Shown here one piece after another: positions 46,218 to 53,903 of a DNA stretch of 64,000 nt. Below the pieces are notes generated by a model. The model searched no databases. It was given only the letters and a program-made list of their open reading frames with translations, and was not told the DNA's origin. Within the stretch, counting starts at the first letter, position 1, and each line of letters begins with the position of its first letter. Location of the stretch: positions 248,001 through 312,000 of the forward strand of contig NZ_JSYL01000002.1 of the NCBI RefSeq assembly GCF_000812865.1. Direction: 5' to 3'. This DNA is from Kaistella jeonii. GTDB taxonomy: Bacteria > Bacteroidota > Bacteroidia > Flavobacteriales > Weeksellaceae. The position numbers and the translations under genes are program-made.

Positions 46218-46988
46218 ATGCTAATTGAAAGTACCAATAACGAAAAAGTTAAAAATCTCACAAGATTACTTACAGACAATAGATTCAGGAAAAATTCAGG
46301 ATTCTTTGCCATAGAAGGAAAGCAGGAAAATCAACGCGCTCTAAATTTTGCGCATAAAGCGGAGGAATTTTTTATTTGTGAAAGTATTTTTGATGACGAT
46401 TTCCCAAAAGGAAAAGTCACGCTTGTCTCGGAAAAAGTATATGAAAAACTCGCTTACCGCGGAAGTTCGGAAGGAATTATTGGAATCTACAAAACAATGA
46501 CTGAAGATTTAAATAAGTTTCAGCCCAAAGAAAATGCGTCTTTAATTATTGTTGAAAGTATCGAGAAGCCAGGAAATCTTGGCGCGATCCTTCGAAGTTG
46601 TGAAGCTTTCGGAATTGATGCTTTGATCGTAACTGATCCTAAAACAGATTTCTATAATCCGAACGTAATTCGTTCAAGTGTGGGCTGTTTATTTGGAATG
46701 AACATCTTTCAATCCAATAATGAAGAACTTTTTCAATTTTTACAAAAAAACGATTTTAAAATATTCACCACTTTGATGGATGAAAGCGCAGAAGATCTTT
46801 ATAAAAGAGATTTTAATCAAAAAACAGCTTTACTTTTCGGAACCGAACATTCTGGTCTAAGTGATTTCTGGATCGGCAAAGGTGAAAATACTTTAATCCC
46901 AATGTCTGGAAGTATTGATTCTTTGAATTTGAGCAACGCGGTTGCGATAAGTTGCTATGAAATGTTAAGACAACAGCTAGATAGATAA
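46218..46988 (+). CDS. TrmH/SpoU family RNA 2'-O-methyltransferase
   Basis: A SPOUT-class methyltransferase of 256 residues. The N-terminal substrate-binding domain (NRFRKNSGFFAIEGKQENQR) resembles SpoU_sub_bind. The knotted domain has motif 1 EKPGNLGAILRSCEAFGIDA, motif 2 LLFGTEHSGLSDFW and motif 3 IPMSGSIDSLNLSNAVAI. It probably methylates a ribose in rRNA or tRNA; the exact nucleotide cannot be told from sequence. It ends at a bidirectional terminator. Confidence 0.92.
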   Translation: MLIESTNNEKVKNLTRLLTDNRFRKNSGFFAIEGKQENQRALNFAHKAEEFFICESIFDDDFPKGKVTLVSEKVYEKLAYRGSSEGIIGIYKTMTEDLNKFQPKENASLIIVESIEKPGNLGAILRSCEAFGIDALIVTDPKTDFYNPNVIRSSVGCLFGMNIFQSNNEELFQFLQKNDFKIFTTLMDESAEDLYKRDFNQKTALLFGTEHSGLSDFWIGKGENTLIPMSGSIDSLNLSNAVAISCYEMLRQQLDR

Positions 46989-47014
46989 TTGTGAGAAATT
47001 ATAACCAAAAAAAA

Positions 47015-47046
47015 ACCGCTTCTCGAAAGAAACGGTTAATCTTTTT
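47015..47046. terminator. Bidirectional terminator
   Basis: AACCG-C-TTCT pairs with AGAA-A-CGGTT (one mismatch), flanked by an A run on the left and CTTTTT on the right, between two convergent genes. Confidence 0.78.
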
Positions 47047-47063
47047 ATAAAAGTAGTTGCTAA

Positions 47064-47405
47064 TTATTTCTTAACAGCGTCTTTTACAGCATCTTTAGCG
47101 TCTTTAGTTGCTCCTTTAGTTGCTTCAGCAGCTCCTTTAGCAGCTTCTGCAGCACCTTTAGCAGCATCTTTGTTCATTTCAGCACCAGCAGCAGTAGTTG
47201 AAGAAGCAGCACCTTTAGCAGCATCAACAGTTACAGCAGCAGCAGAATCGATAACAGTAGCAGCAGAATCAGCAACAACAGCAGCAGAATCAGTTACAGC
47301 AACAGCAGCAGAATCAGCAGCGTTAGCAGTTTCTACAGTTTCAGTTTTTTTACAAGCTACAAGAGCTAATGCAGCGAAAGCAGCTACGAATAATGACTTT
47401 TTCAT
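47064..47405 (-). CDS. Alanine-rich repetitive lipoprotein
   Basis: A 113-residue lipoprotein with lipobox ALALVAC (Cys18). The mature part is low complexity: four to five VxDSAA-type repeats at about residues 30-65, then AAKGAAEA repeats and a KDAKDAVKDAVKK tail, predicted as an amphipathic helix. Similar Ala/Lys/Asp-rich small lipoproteins are common in this group and may be abundant envelope proteins, but the role is unknown. A TACCTTTG -7 element lies at 47481-47474 on the minus strand, back to back with the promoter of the next gene. Confidence 0.8.
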   Translation of the reverse strand: MKKSLFVAAFAALALVACKKTETVETANAADSAAVAVTDSAAVVADSAATVIDSAAAVTVDAAKGAASSTTAAGAEMNKDAAKGAAEAAKGAAEATKGATKDAKDAVKDAVKK

Positions 47406-47496
47406 AATAATTGAATTTAAATTGTTTGTTATTTTAAAGATCGTGTTGTTCTAATTACTCATTTCGAACAGGACAAAGGTATACTCAGAATTAAAT

Positions 47497-47527
47497 TTGT
47501 TTTAGAAAATTAATTGTAATATATTTG
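47497..47527 (+). promoter_or_regulatory. Promoter of the regulator-like/lipoprotein operon
   Basis: TTG (47497-47499), 20 bases, TATATTTG (47520-47527). Predicted leader about 55 bases to the TTG start at 47587. Confidence 0.65.
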
Positions 47528-47586
47528 TAAAACAGTTTTACAAGAAAACAATATTGATTATCAACGATTTATACAATTTATAGCCA

Positions 47587-48756
47587 TTGAGCGATTTAGA
47601 TTTATTACACTTTGAACAGCTAAAAAACGAGGTCCAAACTCAATATCTAGCAAATCACACTCCTTCCTTCGATGATATTTCGAAATGGAAAGGCATTGAT
47701 ATCATTTATTTCCAGGAAGACCTGCGCAAAATCGCGAAAGGAAACATCAGCGAAAAATCTTTTTACACCTACTTTAAAAATTCACCCGTAACGAAACTTC
47801 CACGGATTGATATGCTCAATATCCTCTGTCTTTATACAGGTTACGTCTCATGGTACGACTTTAAAAAGAACCATCTTTTTGCAGATGAGATCTTAAAAGA
47901 ACATGAAGAACTAGAAGAAGCAGAGATCAAAAAACTTGAGAGTGAAGTCGTAAATTCAGAAGATTTACCTGCTGAAGACAGAAAATTTGAAAAAAGTGAA
48001 AAAGTAGCAGTAAATGCCTCTATAAATACTGTTGAAAATATTGATTTACAAAATAATAACACTGAAAATCAAAACCTTAAAGCAATTTCAGTAAAAGAAA
48101 ATTCTGATAAGAATACAAATCCAAAATCTACAATTTCTCTTGTAAAAAAATATCTTTGGCTAAGTATTTCAGCAATTTTAGCAATATTGGTTGGATTATT
48201 AGGTTTTAAAGATGAACTCTTCAGCAAAAAATTCTACTACAGTTTTATTGATGCGGACCGAAATTCAAAGATCAACGCAGAATTGCAGGTTCAAATAATG
48301 AAAGACAATGAATCTCCTATCTTATACGTAGCAAAACCGAACGAGCCATTTGTTTATACAACCAAGTCGAAAACGCTGAAAATGGTCGTATCTTCTCCTT
48401 ATTACAGAACAGATACCATTCAAAGAAATTTGGAAAATGCACCAGAAGCTGAAAATATTGAGTTGAAACCAAATGATTACGCAATTATGCTCTTCTACTA
48501 CTCAAAATCGATCAAAGATTTGAAAAAGAAAAGAGTTACTTTGAATTACCTGATCAGCGATAATGCTCTTATATACCAGGTTTTCGACAACCAATTTTAT
48601 GGAGTTGAAACCATGGACAAACAACGCTACATTAATTTGGTAACTTTGCCTTCAACTTCCTTGGAAAAACTGGAAGTAATTGACACCCAAACGGATAAAG
48701 CTGGAAAAATAGTAATGATTAAATTTAAAATCGGAACAGATGAAGAAAAAAAATAA
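47587..48756 (+). CDS. Membrane-anchored protein with helical N-terminal domain, regulator-like
   Basis: A 389-residue protein starting at TTG (MSDLDLLHFEQLKNEV). The first 105 residues are a helical cytoplasmic domain (ISEKSFYTYFKNS, KLPRIDMLNILCLYTGYVSW) of a type often found at the N-terminus of flavobacterial membrane proteins and possibly DNA-binding. A charged linker follows, one membrane segment (about residues 186-206), and a periplasmic beta-rich domain of about 180 residues. No ATG gives a better start. It overlaps the following lipoprotein gene by 17 bases, suggesting an envelope-sensing pair. Function is inferred from layout only. Confidence 0.65.
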   Translation: MSDLDLLHFEQLKNEVQTQYLANHTPSFDDISKWKGIDIIYFQEDLRKIAKGNISEKSFYTYFKNSPVTKLPRIDMLNILCLYTGYVSWYDFKKNHLFADEILKEHEELEEAEIKKLESEVVNSEDLPAEDRKFEKSEKVAVNASINTVENIDLQNNNTENQNLKAISVKENSDKNTNPKSTISLVKKYLWLSISAILAILVGLLGFKDELFSKKFYYSFIDADRNSKINAELQVQIMKDNESPILYVAKPNEPFVYTTKSKTLKMVVSSPYYRTDTIQRNLENAPEAENIELKPNDYAIMLFYYSKSIKDLKKKRVTLNYLISDNALIYQVFDNQFYGVETMDKQRYINLVTLPSTSLEKLEVIDTQTDKAGKIVMIKFKIGTDEEKK

Positions 48757-49324
48757 TTTGATCGCAATGCTTTTTGCACTTTCTTTTCTGGTATTTTCCT
48801 GCAAGAAAGAAAACAGTGAAATATCTGATCTTCAAAAAGTTAGAAATAATAATAACGAAAAATCCTATCCTGTCACGAAAATGGACAGTGCGCAGGCAAT
48901 TTCATTTATTACGAAACAAAAGATTCAGGAACTCTTCGATCTTTCTACACTTTACACTTCCGGAAACCGCGACACCGAAATCGATTCTGTAATTTATGCC
49001 CAAATGAAAAGTTACTTTGCAGAAAGTGATTCCAATGAGTTGAAACCAATATTAAATCAACTCGATAGTTTTAAGGTGAAGACTGCCAAAGTGGGAAACA
49101 TCAGTGTAAAAAAAGAAATTATAGGAAATGACACGCTGGATTTTGCAAAATTTGATGTCGAATACTTTGACAATAAAGAACGCTTAATCGGCAAATTTGA
49201 AAAGAATGCCCAATATATTTTAAAGCTTTCTCCTGTAAAATTTAAGAAAGAATTTAAGTTTTATTTCGTTGATTTCGATGTTAAACCTAAGAAAGACAGC
49301 ACTTCAACTGGCGTTACTAAATAA
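48740..49324 (+). CDS. Lipoprotein of unknown function
   Basis: A 194-residue exported lipoprotein with lipobox FLVFSC (Cys about residue 21), then a helical region (AQAISFITKQKIQELFDL) and a C-terminal beta-rich part. It is coupled to the upstream membrane protein by a 17-base overlap. Its last 64 bases overlap the 3' end of the convergent 5-formyl-THF cyclo-ligase gene. Confidence 0.72.
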   Translation: MKKKNNLIAMLFALSFLVFSCKKENSEISDLQKVRNNNNEKSYPVTKMDSAQAISFITKQKIQELFDLSTLYTSGNRDTEIDSVIYAQMKSYFAESDSNELKPILNQLDSFKVKTAKVGNISVKKEIIGNDTLDFAKFDVEYFDNKERLIGKFEKNAQYILKLSPVKFKKEFKFYFVDFDVKPKKDSTSTGVTK

Positions 49325-49848
49325 TCCAGCGGAAAATCTTTTTCCCAAATATCATCAATACTTTCGTTCGGTGGAAACAATCCCACGCCAACTTTGATCG
49401 AATTTGGATTGATACTTCCGAAAAACTCATCGTAAAATCCTTTTCCATATCCTACTCTATTTCCGTGTTGATCGCAATACAGTAAAGGCGTAATCACAAA
49501 ATCAAAATCTTTTTCGCCGGAATCGATATTACTTTCAGGTTCTGTAATTCCGTAAAAGCTTTTGATGAAAGCTGTTTCTTGAGTAATTTCTACCGAAATC
49601 AATTTTCCTTTAAAAATTTTTGGAACAAACACCCGAATTTTATTTTTAAAAAAATATTCCATAAAAAATCGGGTGACGATTTCTTTTTTTTCTAACATTG
49701 ATAAAAAGCAATGTACTTTTTGATTTTCTACCAATTTGAACTCCTCCAAAAAATTATAGAATATTTTTTCAGATAAAGATAAAACCTCATCTTGCGACAA
49801 GGTTTCACGTTGTTTTGTATATTTTATTCTAAGTTCAGATTTTGTCAT
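49261..49848 (-). CDS. 5-formyltetrahydrofolate cyclo-ligase
   Basis: Converts 5-formyl-THF to 5,10-methenyl-THF using ATP, removing a folate by-product that inhibits one-carbon enzymes. Length 195 is normal. Motifs: KSELRIKYTKQRETLSQDE (basic N-terminus), and the nucleotide/folate-binding signature DFVITPLLYCDQHGNRVGYG with KGFYDEFF. It lies 2 bases after the ferredoxin gene. The 3' end overlaps the convergent lipoprotein gene by 64 bases, so no terminator lies between them. Confidence 0.93.
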   Translation of the reverse strand: MTKSELRIKYTKQRETLSQDEVLSLSEKIFYNFLEEFKLVENQKVHCFLSMLEKKEIVTRFFMEYFFKNKIRVFVPKIFKGKLISVEITQETAFIKSFYGITEPESNIDSGEKDFDFVITPLLYCDQHGNRVGYGKGFYDEFFGSINPNSIKVGVGLFPPNESIDDIWEKDFPLDYLVTPVEVLSFLGLTSKSTK

Positions 49849-49850
49849 TT

Positions 49851-50081
49851 CTAAATTGATTTAACTGAAATTATATTGACGGGACAAGCTTTCGCGGCTT
49901 TTTCACAAGGTTCTAATGCTTCGACATTTGCAGTTTTGAAAGTATAAAAACCTTTTCTATCTTCAGTCTTTAAAAGTACAGATTTCCCATCTTTCTTAGA
50001 CATCCGAAAATAATCCGGAGCAAATTCTGCACAGTAATTGCAACCGATACATTTTTCACGTTGAAGCGTTACGATGATCAT
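49851..50081 (-). CDS. Single-cluster 4Fe-4S ferredoxin
   Basis: A 76-residue ferredoxin. The first cluster half is CIGCNYCAEFAP and the second is PCEKAAKACPVNII, giving one [4Fe-4S] cluster with an additional Cys pair that could form a disulphide, like monocluster ferredoxins. It lies 55 bases downstream of trhP and 2 bases before the cyclo-ligase gene. It may supply electrons or support the iron-sulfur enzyme TrhP, which is an inference from position. Confidence 0.9.
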   Translation of the reverse strand: MIIVTLQREKCIGCNYCAEFAPDYFRMSKKDGKSVLLKTEDRKGFYTFKTANVEALEPCEKAAKACPVNIISVKSI

Positions 50082-50136
50082 TTCTAAAGTTGATAGTTGA
50101 TATTTGTTGGTTGATAGTTAGATCTCGCTATAATCA

Positions 50137-51390
50137 TTATATAGATTCTGTTGATACAATTTTATACAATTTATCAGAAGATCTCACTTTAAAATCTGTT
50201 CTAAAAGTTACTAAATCAGATTTTGTTGCTTTTTCTGCATCTGGTTTTTCATTAATTTGCATTGATTCCAAAATCATTTTTTGTGAACCAGTTGTTGGAC
50301 CTTGAATCAAAACTCTATCTCCAACGTTGAGATCGTAGGCTTCAATTAAAAATTCTGCGATATTTGATTTCGGGTAGAAATGTCTTCCTTTTCCGATATA
50401 AATTTTTTTCTGAGTTGCGGCAGAACCGTTCTCAGAAGACCATTCTCCTAATTTTTGTCCCAAATAATAACCACCCCAAAAACCTCTGTTATAAACGGTT
50501 TCAAGTTGTTTCATCCATTCTGCAACTTTTTCCTGGTCGTATGTTCCATCTTCAATACAATCTATCGCTTCTCTGTAACATTTTGTCACCGTCGCAACAT
50601 ATTCTGGAGCTCTTCCGCGACCTTCGATTTTTAAAACTTTTACACCTGCGTCTACAATTTGATCTAGAAAACTGATGGTGCATAGATCTTTCGGCGACAT
50701 CATGTATTCATTATCCAATTCTATTTCAAAACCGGTCTCCTGATCGATAACCGTATATTTTTTACGGCAGTTTTGTTTGCAAGCACCTCTATTTGCGGAC
50801 GAATTCGCTGAATGTAAACTCAAATAACATTTCCCAGAAACTGCCATACAAAGCGCACCATGACCAAAAATCTCCACTTCAACTAAATTTCCAGAAGGTC
50901 CTTTGACTTGCTCTTTAAGAATCTGATCACAGATTTTTTTAATTTGCCTCATGCTCAATTCCCGGCTCATCACCATGGTATCGGCAAAAAGTGCGTAGAA
51001 TTTTACGGTTTCAATATTGGTAATATTAATCTGCGTAGAAATATGAACTTCAATCCCGATTTGTCGGGCATAAGAAATTACGGCTTGATCCATCGCAATT
51101 ACCGCGGTAAGATTAGCAGCTTTCGCTTTATCTAGAAGGGTTTTGATTAAAGATAAATCGTGATCGTAAATAATCGTATTTAAAGTAAGATAAGTTCGAA
51201 CTCCTTTCTCTGAACATCTTCTGGAGATTTCTGGTAAATCATCTAAAGTAAAATTCATGGAAGCTCTCGCTCTCATGTTTAATTGCTCTACTCCAAAATA
51301 CACTGAATCTGCTCCATTATCAATCGCAGCTTGCATCGACGCAAAATCTCCTGCAGGAGACATTAACTCTATTTTTCCTGATGTTTTCAT
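50137..51390 (-). CDS. trhP: tRNA U34 hydroxylation protein TrhP (U32 peptidase family)
   Basis: U32-family protein, 417 residues. In E. coli TrhP (YegQ) makes 5-hydroxyuridine at tRNA position 34 by an oxygen-independent, prephenate-dependent route and binds an Fe-S cluster. Seen here: N-terminal barrel start KIELMSPAGDFASMQAAIDN, GADSVYFGVEQLNMRA, the U32 signature EIFGHGALCMAVSGKCYLS and the Cys cluster SANRGACKQNCRKKY. From about residue 328 it carries the U32 C-terminal domain (KKIYIGKGRHFYPKSNIAEF). Its ATG overlaps the trhO stop (TAATG), so it is translationally coupled. Some U32 members are annotated as collagenases; the length and motifs favour TrhP. Confidence 0.9.
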   Translation of the reverse strand: MKTSGKIELMSPAGDFASMQAAIDNGADSVYFGVEQLNMRARASMNFTLDDLPEISRRCSEKGVRTYLTLNTIIYDHDLSLIKTLLDKAKAANLTAVIAMDQAVISYARQIGIEVHISTQINITNIETVKFYALFADTMVMSRELSMRQIKKICDQILKEQVKGPSGNLVEVEIFGHGALCMAVSGKCYLSLHSANSSANRGACKQNCRKKYTVIDQETGFEIELDNEYMMSPKDLCTISFLDQIVDAGVKVLKIEGRGRAPEYVATVTKCYREAIDCIEDGTYDQEKVAEWMKQLETVYNRGFWGGYYLGQKLGEWSSENGSAATQKKIYIGKGRHFYPKSNIAEFLIEAYDLNVGDRVLIQGPTTGSQKMILESMQINEKPDAEKATKSDLVTFRTDFKVRSSDKLYKIVSTESI

Positions 51391-52745
51391 TATCCTAAAA
51401 CTTTATATAATTTGTCGGATAATCGAATTCTAAACGGAATTTCAAAAGTAATTTGATCTCCTATTTTTCCAGTTTCACAAGCACCTCCATTAGCAAAAAT
51501 TTTTGAAATCCTCAATTCTTGCTCACCTGTTGTTGGGCCGGAAATCAAGACTTTATCACCGATAGAAATTTCATTATTTTCAATTAAAAATTGTGCAATC
51601 TTTGATTTGGTGTAATAATGTTCTGCTTTTCCAACCAATACTTTTTTTACAGCTATTTTTTGACGGATATTTTTTGTTTCAACTTTAGCTAAAGGTTTAT
51701 TCGGTGAATCGCCTGATTTTTTAAATTTCAAAGTCTCAGATTTTCCTTTTCTAAAAACTTTATTTCCAACTTCTTTTCCCTTTCTCAACTTTACCTGTTC
51801 CGATAGAGGCAAATGAATAATGTCCAAACATTCGGTTGAACAACAATTTTCCATGGCGACTTTGCAGTCATCACACTGAATAAAAAGCAAATGACAACCT
51901 TCGTTCGCACAGTTCGTGTGATTGTCACAAGGTTTTCCACATTGATGACATTGCGAAACAATATCATCTGTAATCCTTTCTCCTAAACGGTGGTCAAAGA
52001 CAAAGTTCTTTCCAATGAATTTACTTTCAATAGCTTCTTCTTTGATTTGACGGGTATATTCGATAATTCCGCCCTCTAATTGATACACATTTTTAAAACC
52101 TTGATGCTTAAAATAAGCACTGGCTTTTTCACATCGAATCCCGCCTGTGCAATACATGAGGAGGTTTTTATCTTCTTTAAAATCTTGTAACTGTTCGTTA
52201 ATGATTGGCAAACTTTCTCTAAAAGTTTCAACATCCGGCGTAATTGCGCCTTCAAAATGGCCGACTTCACTTTCATAATGATTTCTAAAATCGACTACAA
52301 TCGTATTTGGATCTCCCATTAAATTATTGAATTCCTGTGCTTTGAGGTGAATTCCTTTATTGGTAACATCAAACGTTTCATCATTTAAACCATCAGCAAC
52401 AATTTTATATCGAACTTTTATGGTTAACTTTAAGAAAGAATGATCGTCCTGATCAATTGCTACATTTAAGCGAATTCCTTTCATGAAATCATAAACTTCC
52501 AGCGTATTGCGGAAAGCTTCAATTTGATCTGCCGGAATACTCATTTGAGCATTGATTCCTTCATGCGCAACATAAATACGTCCGAGCGCATCAAGTGCAT
52601 TCCAGGCTATAAATAATTCGTCGCGAAATTTTTTGGGATCTGAGATTTTGGCGTACGCATAGAAAGACAAAGTAAGACGTTGCTTACCGGCTTCATCAAT
52701 AAGTTGAGCTCTTTCTTCTGCGCTTAAGGTGTTATACAGTTGCAT
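51390..52745 (-). CDS. trhO: tRNA U34 hydroxylase TrhO with added U32 C-terminal domain
   Basis: Rhodanese-type enzyme (UPF0176/YceA family) that in E. coli makes 5-hydroxyuridine-34 with molecular oxygen. An N-terminal acylphosphatase-like domain (residues about 20-115) is followed by a rhodanese domain with catalytic Cys199 in YCTGGIRCEKASAYF, then the zinc-type Cys cluster (CHQCGKPCDNHTNCANEGCH, QCDDC, CCSTEC). E. coli TrhO is about 350 residues; this one is 451. Residues 315-366 are a basic linker and 367-451 (KKVLVGKAEHYYTKSKIAQF onward) are homologous to the C-terminal domain of the adjacent TrhP: by eye about 25 of the first 42 positions are identical. The fusion probably gives both enzymes the same tRNA-binding module. 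Confidence 0.92.
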   Translation of the reverse strand: MQLYNTLSAEERAQLIDEAGKQRLTLSFYAYAKISDPKKFRDELFIAWNALDALGRIYVAHEGINAQMSIPADQIEAFRNTLEVYDFMKGIRLNVAIDQDDHSFLKLTIKVRYKIVADGLNDETFDVTNKGIHLKAQEFNNLMGDPNTIVVDFRNHYESEVGHFEGAITPDVETFRESLPIINEQLQDFKEDKNLLMYCTGGIRCEKASAYFKHQGFKNVYQLEGGIIEYTRQIKEEAIESKFIGKNFVFDHRLGERITDDIVSQCHQCGKPCDNHTNCANEGCHLLFIQCDDCKVAMENCCSTECLDIIHLPLSEQVKLRKGKEVGNKVFRKGKSETLKFKKSGDSPNKPLAKVETKNIRQKIAVKKVLVGKAEHYYTKSKIAQFLIENNEISIGDKVLISGPTTGEQELRISKIFANGGACETGKIGDQITFEIPFRIRLSDKLYKVLG

Positions 52746-52872
52746 GCTATAAACGATTTAAGGGAGAAAATTAATTTTGCAAAGGTAAGAAAATTTGAGA
52801 TTCAAAGTTTCCAATGTATATCTAAAGATTCTGTAAGTTATTACTGAAAGGATTTATATGTAAACAGCAATT

Positions 52873-53868
52873 CTATTCTTTCAAAAATTTCTCAGAAATG
52901 GTTTTCCCAGATTTCATAGTGGCACTAATAATATAAGTTCCTTTTGCAAGATTTAGGAGATTTATATATTTCACCGAACCGGAAAGTTGCATTATTTCTT
53001 TACCAGAGAAGTCGCTTATTTTTATATCGGAAACTTGTTCTGAAAAGTGGAGAACATCATTAGTAGGATTGGGAAATAATGTGATTTCTTTTTTTGTAAA
53101 ATTTCTTACACCCATGTAGTTACAATCTGTACTATAGTTTGCCCAATCATCTTTCCACCACAAGAAACCAATTTGGCTATTCGCATAAATAGCATCATCT
53201 ACTTGAATGCAAGTAAGTTGTGGATTATCGTAAGTGCGAAATACGGAAAGAGTGGTATTATTACCATTTTTAGCGTTCAAGGCACTCAACTGGTTCTCAT
53301 AGCACCACAAAATTTGTAACATTGAATTCTTGCTTACATCCAAAGTTGTTATCTGATTTTTGTTGCAGTAAAGGAACTGGAGCATCGTATTCTTTGTTAC
53401 ATCCAAATTCGATAAACTGTTTTCTCCACATGATAAAAATTCCAAAGCTATATTTTTGCTTATATCTAAAGAATTAATATTGTTACTTGTTGCGTGGAGT
53501 TCTAGCAAGAAAATATTTTTACTAACGTCTAAACTAGACAATTGGTTATTATTGCACCATAACTCAAGTAATGCAGTGTTTTTAGTAACATCAACACTTA
53601 CCAGGTTATTATAAAAGCACTTTAATAATCTAAGATTTACAAAAGCTTCAATTCCCGTAAGATCATTTATATTCTTACCACTACAATCCATACCGAAACT
53701 AAACGCTTCAGCTTCTGTTATCTGTATCTCATTGTCACCGTTTGTATTAATCTGCGAACTTCCCACAAGAAATGCTTTGAAATTTACATCGGGAATGTAA
53801 ATATTTTGAGCGTTTACAATACTGAAAGTTGCGAAAAGTAAATTAAATAGTAAAAGTGTTCTTTTCAT
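52873..53868 (-). CDS. Secreted leucine-rich-repeat protein with T9SS sorting domain
   Basis: A 331-residue protein with a signal peptide (ending FSIVNAQN, about residue 21). NIYIPDVNFKAFLVGSSQIN is followed by about eight short LRRs of 21 residues with the pattern LxxLxCxxNxLxxLDVSKN, each ending in a conserved DVSKN/DVTKN turn (residues about 70-215). The C-terminus is a type A sorting domain (LFPNPTNDVLHFSEQ, IKISDFSGKEI, LAKGTYIISATM). It is probably surface-displayed via T9SS. Target unknown; the repeat type differs from the LRR protein at 38981. Confidence 0.9.
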   Translation of the reverse strand: MKRTLLLFNLLFATFSIVNAQNIYIPDVNFKAFLVGSSQINTNGDNEIQITEAEAFSFGMDCSGKNINDLTGIEAFVNLRLLKCFYNNLVSVDVTKNTALLELWCNNNQLSSLDVSKNIFLLELHATSNNINSLDISKNIALEFLSCGENSLSNLDVTKNTMLQFLYCNKNQITTLDVSKNSMLQILWCYENQLSALNAKNGNNTTLSVFRTYDNPQLTCIQVDDAIYANSQIGFLWWKDDWANYSTDCNYMGVRNFTKKEITLFPNPTNDVLHFSEQVSDIKISDFSGKEIMQLSGSVKYINLLNLAKGTYIISATMKSGKTISEKFLKE

Positions 53869-53903
53869 ATTCTATCGTTTATTAAATTAGGATTAGATAA
53901 TCT

